Origin: Phialocephala subalpina
Lineage: Eukaryota > Ascomycota > Leotiomycetes > Helotiales > Mollisiaceae
Assembly (NCBI GenBank): GCA_900073065.1
Contig: FJOG01000011.1
Span: 1,070,882 to 1,134,881 of the forward strand
DNA length: 64,000 nucleotides
Direction of reading: 5' to 3'
Position 1 is the stretch's first letter. Every line of letters starts with the position of its first letter. The notes beneath the pieces are model-generated. The model had not been told where the DNA came from, did not search any database, and was given only the letters and a program-made list of their open reading frames with translations. The position numbers and the translations under genes were made by a program. Below are positions 31,263 to 41,980 of the stretch, piece after piece.

Positions 31263-32401
31263 CTGTTATAGTTTACATGATCACGCTCGCAGATCAAAAT
31301 AACAACGCAAATATCGTTCACTGGTCGTCGACTAAGTGCAAGAGAGTTACGCGTAGCATACTAGCTTCCGAGCTATATGCTATGAGTCACGGTTTCAATA
31401 TGGCAGCTTCCATCAAAGCCACGATCGAGAAAGTCCTCGACTACCCGGTGCTTCCACTTACAGTTTGTACTGACTCGAAATCACTTTACGACTGCCTAGT
31501 TAAACTAGGGACAACCCAGGAGAAGAGATTAATGGTAGACCTCATGTGCCTACGTCAGTCATACGAGCGTAGAGAGATTGCTGAGATCAAGTGGATCGAT
31601 GGAGACAGAAACCCCGCAGACGCCATGACAAAGTCCAAACCCTGTCAAGCTTTGAGAGACTTGATCGACTCGAACAAGGTTAATATCAAAGCTACGGAGT
31701 GGGTAGAACGTGGTCCGGAAGCCTAGGTGAAGGAAGGAAGAGAGTATAAGGGAGGAGGTTAGCGTTTTGGTGTTTTTGATATAGTGGCATCACTTTTCTA
31801 AGTATGCCCAGTGTTGGAATAGATATCACGTGTTTTAGGCTATATGCCTAGCGTGAGCATGCTCTCCATAAGAGAGCAGGCCTCGAGCTCTTAGACTCGA
31901 CAAGACAAGAATAATGAGCAGCACTGATTTTACCCTACACTTTACCCCTCCATCATAGACGCGTACGCTTACCCTAGTGATTCGTATCTCCGATTGTAAC
32001 GACACTGATCCCGAGCGAACTCCTTATTCGCGAGAAATAGGGTGTCATCAGTTTGTAGGCCGACGACGCCAAAGTAGTCTGTCGTATTGGCGTAGAGGAG
32101 GCAAGGGTCGTAGGTTGATTGGCTCATATTCAGCTTCTCTAGGCGGTGTTTATGGTAGGTGCCGAACCAGTGATTTCCGGCTTCTGGAACACCATACAGT
32201 GGCTTGATAACCTTGAGGATATAACCACTCCACTGCTCCACTTCCTTCGGTGGTCTGACGTAGAAGTCTCGATTTAACTTCGTAGTGGACTGTGTATAAG
32301 CTTGCGTAATATCTCTCAAGTAGAGACCGTTTTCCGGGAAGGTTGCCGCAAGAGCTAGCACTAATCTCTGGCTAACTCGCTGAATGGTTGGAGATTGGGT
32401 A
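31263..32401. mobile_element. Patchwork of Ty1/Copia retrotransposon fragments
   Basis: The insertion is flanked by GGGTA at 31258-31262 and 32397-32401. Three pieces are visible. (1) The C-terminal RNase H part of a Copia polyprotein on the + strand up to 31726, with ANIVHWSSTKCKRVTRS, LASELYAMSHG, CTDSKSLYDCLVKLGTTQEK and WIDGDRNPADAMTKSKPC. (2) An LTR-like stretch. (3) Reverse-transcriptase sequence on the minus strand (32361-31969) with YLRDITQAYTQS, KPLYGVPEAGNHW and a DDTLFL segment. Opposite orientations and missing gag, integrase and most of RT rule out an autonomous copy. The outer ends are not TG...CA. Confidence 0.82.
31812..31955 (+). repeat. LTR-like segment inside the insertion
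   Basis: A 144-nt stretch begins TGTTGGAATAGATATCACGTG and ends CCTCCATCA, that is TG...CA. It lies about 85 nt downstream of the RNase H stop, where a Copia 3' LTR would start. No second copy lies in the window, so the LTR identity is inferred. Confidence 0.5.
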
Positions 32402-32580
32402 ACTACACGTGGAATCCGTGTGATCCGGGCGAATTTAACGAGTGCAATGCGTTATGGGATAGTTTTTGCGGACAGTACAAGGCGGGGTTTGTGTGGATCA
32501 AGGATTGGCAGAAGACTTATGGCAGGGAGTATTATATTCCTGGACAGTGCGCGAATATCTGTGGCCAGAAGATGGTGTAA

Positions 32581-33581
32581 AGAAAGACGGAAGAAGTATG
32601 ATGGAGTGAAGGTGTGTTGGCTTGGCCTGGCATCGCTTGATGGAGCAGTCAGGAAAGACGCGCGCTTGTAAAGGAGATACTTGGCTTCATGCTTTTTCTA
32701 CCATGCTTGATTCCTTCTCAACTCTGATTTAATCCATCGCGCATCCTCAAGTAGTTATATCGGTTGACTAGTTAACTTACAGTCCAATCAATGCCAAATA
32801 TAAGTCTGAATTCCCTGGCGGCGGTTATAGCCACAGGCGCTTCTGGCTACAACCACAGGCCTGTGGCTGTAGCCGAGCACCTGTGGCTGTAGCCGAGCAC
32901 CTGTGGCTGTAGCCGAGCACCTGTGGCTGTAGCCGAGCACCTGTGGCTGTAACCAACGCCGAATTCCCTTCGATCACCCAGCAGGGATGGTCACGTGTCC
33001 AGTACCTGAATGCCCTCAGGCTCTTTCGCAGGTTCATGTGGGGCCTCTTGCCTAGAAGAAACTGTACTGTTTTACCCGAGGATTCACACCGATGAATCCT
33101 CCATCTCATCATCGTTTTCAATAGTTTCAAAAAATCATAGCTGTCATTGGTCGGTTCGCATATTTCGATCTCAAAATGGGGCTTGGGCTCACTTGCCATG
33201 GCTATCAGTGCTATTTCAGGAGTAATCTCGACTGACTGCTCCTTTAACCTCGCACTCGTTCACGAATCACCGTCCCGCGGTATCCCCTCAACTATTACTG
33301 GTAGACACGATTTGATCTAGACAAATGCAGCCAGTAGTTCCCCTACCTTACAGCAGATTGAGCCTTAAAATTCATGCAAAAAGTACCCACGCCCTAATTT
33401 CACGGTCCCATCAGCCTCCTTCCACTGCGGCGCATGCAATAGGCCATGCATTTGGAATTCTTTGTACGGTGAGATCTAAGATCTCTTCATAACGCCTGAT
33501 TTTCAATTCTAGGCGAAGTTTGCTGCTTTTGATTCTCTTACACACCATTTTCAGCGCCAAACGCTTTTGACATGACAGACA
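32581..33581. other. Intergenic with a 20-nt tandem repeat
   Basis: About 1 kb downstream of the split secreted-protein gene. Apart from the repeat at 32861-32953, no gene or RNA is recognised. The minus-strand ORF over the repeat (32825-33199) looks like a by-product of the repeat. Confidence 0.4.
32861..32953. repeat. 20-nt tandem repeat, four full copies and a partial
   Basis: Four identical units CTGTGGCTGTAGCCGAGCAC run from 32861 to 32940, with a partial fifth to 32953. The sequence just before (32830-32860) contains the same words in inverted order (CCACAGGC, GGCTACAACCACAGG), so the block can fold on itself. Confidence 0.92.
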
Positions 33582-34479
33582 ATGTCAGACATATCCTCGC
33601 AAGGGCAGAACCAGTTTCTCAATACGCCGAATAACTTCTCGTTCAATGCAACAACAACATTCGATTGGAGCAGTTCAGGACAGACATGGCTGACAGGGCT
33701 GTTCGTGGACGGGATCTCCAACACGTCAGAAAAGCTATCATTACCTCGTACGTTGAAGATCCCTCAACTGACTCGAAAGGCAGTTCCTGACAATAACAGT
33801 ATGGAGCGCACAATGTTCAAACCACTCAACAACAAATGCATGCACGGCCTGGCTGAGCAACGGAAGCGCAACATTCGGAGGACCATATGCTGATAATTTG
33901 AGACTGTACAACATATACCGCTTCAGACTCACCTATGTCGCCATCAGTAACGCTTCGGAGACAGGTAAACAACAATCATCAAACTTCGTCATGGTCGATA
34001 GTGCGAACGACACTCCTTCGAACACAACATCAACGGCGAGCGGATCATCAGCTAGTCCCACGTCTTCTGGGACATCGGCAACATCGCCAAAGCCTGGCTC
34101 AAGCTCGTTGACTGCGGGTGCGAAAGCAGGGATCGGTGTTGGTGCTGCAATAGGTGCTTTGCTGGTACTACTCGGTGTATTCTTCCTCTGGCGGCAACAT
34201 CGACGACGGAGGACACAGATAGGATACAGTGGTGCGCCGACGGAGGATGAGGCCAAGAATGAGAACAAGAATACGAATGTGTACGAACGAGGGGAATTGG
34301 ACGGGACAGTGCCAACAGCTTTGCCGGCGCAGGAAATGGATGCGAGCGCGAGTGTCATCCAACCTAAGAAACGACCGATATCCGAGCTGGGGGATATAAG
34401 TCAGACGATTGAACATCATAATGAGACAGCGAACAGCGCAGTTTGTGGTCTGAAGCCCCCTGGAGATGTAGACAGATAA
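33582..34479 (+). CDS. Single-pass membrane protein with Ser/Thr-rich stalk
   Basis: A 281-aa protein in two exons (33582-33747, 33800-34479) joined over a 52-nt intron (GTACGT...AACAG). The spliced N-terminal part reads TTTFDWSSSGQTWLTGLFVD ... LPLWSAQCSNHSTTNACTAW, with several N-glycosylation sites. This is the beta-sandwich-like extracellular part seen in many fungal 'GPI/mid2-like' proteins. A Ser/Thr/Pro-rich stalk follows, then one transmembrane helix (AGIGVGAAIGALLVLLGVFFLW), a basic stop-transfer stretch RQHRRRR and a ~95-residue cytoplasmic tail. No signal peptide is visible after the chosen ATG, so an upstream exon may be missing or the protein may be type III. It may act in cell-wall sensing, by topology only. 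Confidence 0.75.
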
Positions 34480-34969
34480 TATCAGGATGCTGTGGACTCT
34501 TGAGATGGGGAATCGAGGTCTGTCACGTGCTGTGATACTAGAAACGCACAAATGTCTAGCAGCTTGCTTCAGGCAGACTCTTCTCTTCCAAGATCTCTAT
34601 AACATGTTATCATATAACCTTCTTAGGGGGTAGTTATGTGTTTACCAGTTTAGTATAGCGTGAGAAATCGTGGTCGTCGTATTCAAAGCTCCCTACGTCA
34701 ATTCCCCCCAAGTCCTTACCGAGTCTAACCTTAAAGTGCTTACTAGACTCTGACCATGCCTTCACAGAGTTCATCCATCGTCGATGAAAGCTCAAGCTAT
34801 CCCACATTACCATTGATCTTGGACAACAGTGATTTATAGTTTACAAATTATGCGGAAGTGACGGATAGTTTGGAAGGTTTCATCTCGCGGAGTACAAGAA
34901 ATCCGACCTCCTCAATTATTCTGGGAAGTTCCCACCTGATCCGAGAGTCCTCAATCGTTAGAACCAAAT
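34480..34969. other. Intergenic, nothing seen
   Basis: Short region between two genes on the same strand, containing the promoter of the FAD monooxygenase. No repeat or RNA recognised. Confidence 0.4.
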
Positions 34970-36303
34970 ATGGGCGAACAAACACCAAAGCAGGTAGTTA
35001 TCGTTGGCGGATCCCTCGGAGGCCTCTTCATCGGAATCGTCTTCACCCGCCTTGGCCACAACGTCACGATCCTCGAACGAACCTCCGCCGACGTTCTTCG
35101 CGATCAAGGAGCCGGAATCTCAGTCTCTCCCTGCCTAACAGCCATCTACGAATCCATAAAAGCGCTCGGAACATCCGGAGCTCCAGTCATCGATTTCTTC
35201 ACCGAATACGATCGAACTGGATTTCCATATTACGATGGAAGGTGTAAAGATAAATCTTTCAGATTCTTGAAGAGAGATGGGAGTGTGAAGCAGGATTTGA
35301 AGACGCCGTTGTTGCTTGGGACGTGTAGTTGGGATTTGTTGTATAATGTGCTGAGGGCGAATTTTGATGGGGGGTATGAGATGGGGTATGTTCCGGCTGC
35401 GGGGAAGAGGGAGGGTGATGGGGAGACCAGGTATTTAGATGGGGTGAGGTTCACAGGTGTGAGGGATCTTGGGGACGATCTTATAAGGATTGAGTATGAG
35501 GGCTTGGACGGAGAGAAGAAGACCTTGGATGCAAATCTCTTGATTGGAGCTGATGGACCAAGTTCGACTGTGAGAAAGTTGATGCTACCCAAGAGTGAGA
35601 GGAAATGGGCAGGGTATGTTGCCTGGAGAGGAAATGTGAAAGAGTCTGAGATTTCTCGGGAGACGCTGGACATCATGGGAGAGAATGTGACTTTCTTCTA
35701 TCTGAAAGGGGGGCATATCTTGCAGTACTTTTCCCATCCTTCCACCACCTGAACGCACGCTGACAAATCCAAAGCTACAAGATACCGGGCTATCACGGAA
35801 CGTTGAAAGAAGGAGACAGGATGTGCAACATTGTATGGTATCACAACGTTGATGAGAGTGGCCTTCAAAGAATCCTAACCGACTCTTGTGGTCAATTGCA
35901 CAAGTTCTCGCTAGGGGCGGGTATGATCCGACCCCAAGTCAGAGAGGAACAACGAAAGATCTCTGAAGCGATCCTCACAAAACCAATGAACGAGATTTTT
36001 CAGAAAATGGAACAGCCCTTCATCCAAGCAGTCACCGATAACCTGACGACGAAAGCTGTTTTCATGGGTGGGAAGGTACTCATTGTGGGTGACGCGGTTG
36101 CGGGTTTGAGGCCGCACACGACTGGAGGGCTCTCGCAAGGAGCGATGCATGCGTTGTTTCTGAAGAGTGTGTTTGAGAAGGATGCGACAATGAGTCTTGA
36201 GGAATGGGAGAGGAGAGTGATTGGATTTGCGACTACTGCGTCGAAGATAGGTGTAGACTTTGGCACTTTGAGCCAGTTCGGTGATCATCCTCAAGCAGAA
36301 TAA
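34970..36303 (+). CDS. FAD-dependent monooxygenase
   Basis: A 427-aa protein in two exons (34970-35724, 35775-36303) with a 50-nt intron (GTACTT...AAAG). The N-terminal dinucleotide-binding motif is VVIVGGSLGGLFIGIVFTRLG followed by the acidic ILER. The DG motif appears as GADGPSSTVRKLM, and the GD motif as LIVGDAVAGLRPHTTGGLSQG. These are the three signatures of class A (salicylate/PHBH-type) flavoprotein hydroxylases, which use NAD(P)H and O2 to hydroxylate aromatic or polyketide substrates. The joined segment ILHYKIPGYHG over the splice is typical. It is a stand-alone gene: no polyketide synthase or other pathway gene is near. I chose the acceptor at 35774 because the other AG (35781) breaks the frame. 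Confidence 0.88.
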
Positions 36304-36988
36304 AGTGTACCTACCTGATCATATGTTAGTTTGCCACTCGTATGGCATCCAATCGGATCTTGGACTCGGACTTTTTGACGGCTCTTATTCCCTGTCAGAT
36401 TCTGGGACATTGAAAGAGCTAGACATATGATCCAGGGTATCCCCTTAAACCGGTGCAAGCGTGGGGCCAGCACAACTTCACCCTCGCTACAGAAAGGCTT
36501 CTTGCGCACAACACAACAACTTTCCTTCAACGCCGAGTAATTTTCATTTGAAAAATAGAGGTTAGAAATTTCGAAGGAGCTCTAATTATTTATGAAATCT
36601 CTTTTATTCATTTCAAGTACTGTGGTTGATGCGACCCTCTACTGTTTTGCACCAAAGTATGCTAACGCCACCAGTCAATGGGATACTGCAAGTCTCCTCG
36701 TTCATGGATAGAGATATATAGAAAGGTCCCGAGTTCTTGGCACTTGCCATGCACGCAGAGATTTCGTATACGTCACGTCACTTCAAAATGTAGACGACGA
36801 TTACTAGTATCTGCATTTCGTTCCAAGACATGACCGGCCCGCCGAGAGGCAGCTATCTACGTCTCATACACCGCAGTAAACACCCCGCTATGATCAAGAC
36901 CAAAATGAGACCGCTTTTTCCATGACCAGAAAATAGTCTAGAAGGTCCACGCAAGTCAGAGGGATTGAAAAAGCTGACACAGAACTCC
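36304..36988. other. Intergenic between convergent genes
   Basis: 3' flanks of the monooxygenase and the 617-aa unknown protein. Nothing recognised. Confidence 0.4.
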
Positions 36989-38896
36989 TTAGACGCTCAT
37001 CTCGGTATCGTCAGTAGACCCATCCTCGCCAACACCCTCCGCCTTGACATCGACCTCAGCTACCCAAGCCATAACTTTTTGACGAACCTTAGCACCCTTG
37101 TTCATTTCACCGTTCTCAACCTCGGGCTTGGTTGGGGGACCGTAAACAGGCTCACTAGCATAAAGATCAGGCTTGGGAGCTTCAGAGAGTCGAGTAAGTC
37201 GAGCGGCCTTTGCAAAGTTCATGCGAAAGGCTGGGGTCGGGGCTGGGGTGGACTCGTTGTTATCCATATCCATCTTGTCCTCGTTGGCTTCCTTCTTGAC
37301 CTGGGCGCCATTCTCGACCTTGCCTGAATTTCCCGAGCTCTGAGGGGCATCCAGGGAGGAGACTTTCTTGGAAGGCTTTTCGGTGTCGATATCCATGTCT
37401 TCTGCGAATCTGACTCCCTTCTTGCCCTTGGTGTTCTTCTTGACCTCGACCTTGGGCTCAGGCTTGGGGATGAACTTGATCAGACCTTGCTTCTCTGCCT
37501 CGACTACGTTCTTCATAGCGTTCTGTTCGGCAGATAGAAGCAACTCTCCTTCGATGATTGGCTTGAGTTCCGGGCCGTTCTCGACAATGTCCACCTTGTC
37601 CTTGGACTTCATCTCCTTCCCGATCCTATCTGCTGACTTTCGGCAGACGTGGAGCTTGAAATCCTTGTAGATAGAGAGCAGGTACTGCTTGAGACTTGCG
37701 TTATGGTCGATGGAGGTATCGAATTGAGTGGTCTATAGACAATCAGTATTTCAACTCGATGTTTGGTGGAAGCAAGGAAGACTTACTGCGATGTCGAGAC
37801 CAGGATGTTGTTCAGGGAGACGGTCCCAGTATTTCTGAGCCTCTTCGTCTTGAACCTGTAAGATACAATCACTGAAGCACTTGACACGGCGTCTGATGCT
37901 ATCGTCCACGTTGCGTCCTTCCAGCATATTGACCGAAATCTTGAAGTTCCAAGTCACAATCTTGCACCAAGCCGCGTTCATAAGTGTTCGACCGACGACA
38001 TAGCCTTGAGACTCGTTGAATGCCTGCAAGTCCTTGCAGAACTTAACATATCCACGACGGTGCTCCAGTTCAAACATGTTACCGGCTCGCATGATATATC
38101 GCATCTCGGGGATGTCGACGAGAGTTGAATTCGTGCCCAATAGGCGACTGACGATTTCTGGAGCGATCATAGGCTGGCGAATATCGACATCACTGCCAGT
38201 AGTCGACCACTTGATACCCCCTTGGACTCGAATATGGTCGAGTGATTGTTCCACCTTGAATGGTACATCGGAGATAGAACCCAGAAGAATCACCTTTTCG
38301 CCTCCAGCTCGATTCGCGCCAAATGCGGTGTCCCATGCTCCGTTGTATGCATACAGGTCGCCATCCTTCCTCTTATCCGCGTCACCCTTGTCAATTCCGT
38401 CCGCGTACAAGGCCCAAATCAAGCGTGTCTGATCAACCATAATGACCCAGTGAGATTGGGTGAATCGCTTTCGTTGATGGTGAGAGGCACGGAGTCGGCC
38501 CAGAGGGAAAGCAATCCTAGTCGATTCTGCGCCTTTGATGCCGTTGACGTTGATGAACTTGAGAATCTTGAGAAGTTCTGGGACATGCGCTCGTTCTTCG
38601 CGGATGTTTTCGCCATTGAGAGAGCCAGGTCGGAGAATGTCGCATTCGATGGAGTAGTCGATGATGCCGCAGGATCCCAGTGGAATCACAAGATTGTCTC
38701 TGAGAAACTTCTTGGTCAAAGTAATCAAATCTTCTGGTTGAATGTGCAGAAAGTCAAACGCGTCCAGAGTCTTGAGGAAGCTGTCGATTTTATCTTTTGG
38801 CGATGGAGGGAGGGGATACAAGGACTGTCGAATAGGATAGAAGGGCTTGTGATCAACGAGCAGGTATCCATCGGGGCTGTAGCGCTTGGAAGCCAT
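36989..38896 (-). CDS. Conserved-looking protein of unknown function, 617 aa
   Basis: Two exons (38896-37787, 37732-36989) joined phase 0 over a 54-nt intron (GTAAGT...TATAG). Residues 1-370 look like a globular domain (SPDGYLLVDHKPFYPIRQS, ALYADGIDKG, GTNSTLVDIPEMRYIMRAGN). The second exon encodes a Lys/Glu-rich, disordered C-terminal part with possible nuclear-localisation-like basic clusters (KKNTKGKKGVRF) and ends acidic. I do not recognise a family, catalytic motif, signal peptide or membrane segment. Codon usage and the clean splice signals make it a confident gene of unknown role. Confidence 0.75.
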
Positions 38897-40281
38897 CTTG
38901 TGCGAACGAAGAAGGGATTTGGTACGCGGGGAGAATATTTTGTTGAGAGGATGTTGCGAGACGGAGAGAAGGCTGAGCTTAAATCTCGACCAAATGGCGC
39001 TAGCGAGATTCTGTCTGCGATCCTCAAGAACGAATTCACTGCAAGTCCGATGACGATACCAATAAAAAGATAGAGCATCAACAGCGACCGGAATAGCGAT
39101 TCCGCTTCGGCATTATCGATCTATATTAAAATAGCGGTGACGGAAAAATGCCATACGCCAAAGTTCCACGCAAGGCGGGACATTCAGGAGAATTTTCGCA
39201 CCAAGCCATCTATAATAAAGCGAGAGGGCAAAGCAAGCTCTCACCTCTTCTCAAACGGTCTTTGAAGTCCATTGCAAAGTACTTTAGGTTCTAGGACATT
39301 ACATGGCTTTTACTTTCAGCTCTCTAATATTTGTTGTGCTGGTTTTTCAATATCGCGATTCTGTTTTGACGAAGGCGCATAATCGACCCTGGGACTGTCT
39401 TTGGCAACACTAGTTGCTAGGTTCAATGGATAAAGTAGATTGCTGCCCTCGACACCGAATCTCAAGGCCAAAGCATTTCAGGCTGACAGAATTGCGATGT
39501 AAAGAAGTCAAACAGAAGAACAAGTTGTCTTTGAAGAAAAATGTGCCACTTTGCTTCTGGGATCGGATGCATGGTTTCGAGCGATCCTTGCTATCCTGAT
39601 CGAAATTCTTGTAACTTCCTACAGTAGTCGACAGAGCTTTGGAATTCGTCGTCTCCAAGCTACTGCAGTACGTTTGCAAAGTGTATGGGCATCCTCTAAG
39701 GACGCACATTTCCTATCCTTGAACTTTCAGCATTCAACAAACATTAAAGAAACAAACAACATTCGAGGGAAAATATAAATACAAGCCCAATAAAGCACTG
39801 TGACCGTCAAATGCAAAGTTCCTCCATGACAAGCATGCCTTCAACTAGGGTCGTGGGCGACGAGATGTGTGGTCTTCAAAAGCACTGGCTTGGCTTTTCA
39901 GCAGAGTTCCTGGGTCTTTGCATCTCGCGGGCGATTCATCTTCCAATCTTGTAGCATAGTTAGGTATCTCATTGTGTGCTGCCGACGAGTGCAACAGGTG
40001 GTGATGAAGATGAAGAAGAAGGAAGTGGAGTGAGGTGAAAATAGCCGCTTCCCCCTGAGTTAGGCTTAAATTTTAACCTTAGTGGCGTCCCTAAAACCCC
40101 AGAAAAGCAGAAGCTGCAGGGGTGCCGCCAACTCGATCCAACCATCCAACCTCGACCAACTTCCCACTCTCACTCCACCGCCACCTATCATCACCGCAAG
40201 TATTCTTGCATTACACTCGTTTGAACACTTCTAAATCTGAAATGCTCTCTGTATCCTAATATACTCCATCCTCTCCCTTCA
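38897..40281. other. Intergenic between divergent genes
   Basis: About 1.4 kb shared by the promoters of the 617-aa protein and the expansin-like gene. The ORFs at 39410-39778 on both strands have no recognisable content. Nothing else seen. Confidence 0.4.
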
Positions 40282-41131
40282 ATGGCGACCAAAACCAGGA
40301 TCCACGAAACCCCAGCATGGGAAGCGCCCGCTCCCAAGAAAGGCCTCTTCTCCAAATTCAATCTCTCCAAAACCACGCCCGCCGACTCAAAAGAAGTACC
40401 ACTCGAGACATCTGCCTCGGAAACAGGCACGGTCAAACGCACCTGGTCCGACAAATGGCTACCACATTGGCTAGCATGCATGGGACGGAGTCGCAAAAGC
40501 CTCTTCTGCAGCATCGCAGCTCTCGTCCTTCTCCTACTCCTCATTCTCGGTCTCGGACTTGGGCTGGGACTGTCGCATAACTCGTGGGTCAATTTGGATA
40601 CCTTTCACCCCGGGACAGCCATCTAGCTGTTCGCGTTCTCGAGTCTGGATGTCGAACCGCTTCTTCCGGTCGATGTCCTTCTCGAGTCTGCGCAGATTAT
40701 TTTCAAATTGTACACTCCTCAAAGAACCGGCTAATCCTCCTCTCCTCAGAAAAAAGAAGGCACAGAACCTTCCTCTGCCATCAGATACAGGCATCTTCAC
40801 AGGAGACCTGACATATTACTCTCCTGGTCCAGGCTACGGTGCCTGCGGCTACGAAAACACATCCGAAGACTCCATCTGCGCTGTCTCGCACTTGCTCTGG
40901 GACGCCGTGTCTACGAGCTCGAATCCGAATAATAATCCTCTTTGTGGGAAGAAGATACGAATTACGAGATATGATTCGACGAAAGGAGGGAATAGCAGTG
41001 TGGATGTGGAGGTTGTGGATAGGTGTGTAGGGTGTCTGGCTACGGATTTGGATTTGAGTTTGAAGATGTTTACGAGTTTGGCGGAGGAGGCGGATGGGAG
41101 GGTCGTGGGGAGTTGGGCGTGGTTGAATTGA
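40282..41131 (+). CDS. Membrane-anchored expansin/RlpA-like protein
   Basis: A 227-aa protein in two exons (40282-40583, 40750-41131). The cytoplasmic N-terminus (~75 residues, basic) is followed by one transmembrane helix with a Gly/Leu-rich end (SIAALVLLLLLILGLGLGLG), making a type II topology. After the splice comes a double-psi beta-barrel of the expansin-like kind: FTGDLTYYSPGPGYGACGYE, then LCGKKIRITRY, then VEVVDRCVGCLATDLDLS with the conserved Asp, and a final VVGSWAWL. Such proteins are thought to loosen or bind cell-wall polysaccharides without hydrolysis. The intron is 166 nt with a strong GTGGGT donor. It fits the frame and gives a short linker KKKAQNLPLPSD. A shorter intron ending at 40626 is a weaker alternative. 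Confidence 0.82.
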
Positions 41132-41980
41132 GGAGGGGTGGGACTGTGTATATGGGTTGACGAGCACATACGGATAATGTCTATTGTTATTATGGGAGGT
41201 TTCTGTGTTTGGTGGCTCGTTTGGATACCCCCTGTGGCGAAGTTCGGATGAAGTGGTGCTTGAATGTCGGTTAAGAACGGGCAGATCATGGGAGGATGGG
41301 AGGATGTGTATAGGATAGAGACTCCGCAGCCGCCCTGTACACAAGCTGGACAACCAGATACACAAGTCAGAAGCTCGGACCTGTTGGGACCTCTGCTCTA
41401 ATCACGCTGTTGCTCAATATGTGATCGTGATATTCAATGGTTTGGGTCCCGATCGTCAGTACTTGCTGTTAGGCACTACAGCATGGCATGTCCCGTTCTC
41501 TCCACAGACAATGAGCGGCTTTGTTGCACGTCGCAGCCTTGCCGGAGGGTAGTGGTTCCGGCGGACGTCCCGGCTCGTGAGCGGGGAGTGATCCGGGCCT
41601 GCGATGTCTACAATGTCCTCTGTGATTCTGTTCCAAATGGTTCTACTCAATTGTCCCACTTCCTCCTCGACCTCGAAGAGCTTTACGTTCGACTTGTAAT
41701 ATCCTACGACCTGGCATTGGAAGTCCCAGCTTTATTACATATCCCAATCTGTTACCTACTTTGGAAGCATTCACACATTTTTGTCTCAAAGCTCATGATA
41801 TTCATGTCCTTTAGGCCGTTTCCATAAAAGAAGATATCATCCAACTCCAGCCGCACATACGAGGGTATCAGAATATTCAACATAACCACCACCACAATGT
41901 TCACCACCTCCAAGAATCACATCATAAGCGAGACACTTTTTCCTCTCCCATCCATCCCGCACACAATCTCACGCTCCCTG
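41132..41980. other. Intergenic between convergent genes
   Basis: 3' flanks of the expansin-like gene and the P-type ATPase. No gene or RNA recognised. Confidence 0.4.

Larger units (their letters stand above)
30902..32580 (+). pseudogene. Secreted-protein gene split by retrotransposon DNA
   Basis: The 5' half starts at ATG 30902 with a signal peptide (MQFKIAFLVALLSTAVLGVA). It continues to the segment FYNNAGLCDDEW and IIYYVWG at 31260. The 3' half resumes at 32402 with NYTWNPCDPGEFNECNALW and ends CANICGQKMV at 32580. Between them lies 1.1 kb of Copia-derived sequence flanked by GGGTA. Dropping 31263-32401 puts both halves in one frame across a single Gly-Asn junction, about 180 residues in all. 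The host protein is cysteine-containing, small and secreted, so it is effector-like in general character, with no known family. As it stands, the 5' half is fused in frame to a retrotransposon RNase H domain and stops at 31726 (274 aa from 30902). It is therefore either a pseudogene or a new chimera. Confidence 0.8.

Noticed and set aside
32861..32953. Possible CRISPR-like array
   Set aside because: The units are directly adjacent without spacers and the DNA is fungal. It is a simple tandem repeat.
34970..36303. Part of a secondary-metabolite cluster
   Set aside because: The FAD monooxygenase has no polyketide, terpene or peptide synthase near it, and the NRPS-like gene is more than 20 kb away with housekeeping genes between.
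40781..41365. Minus-strand ORF of 194 codons
   Set aside because: Shadow of the expansin-like exon, with repetitive low-complexity composition.
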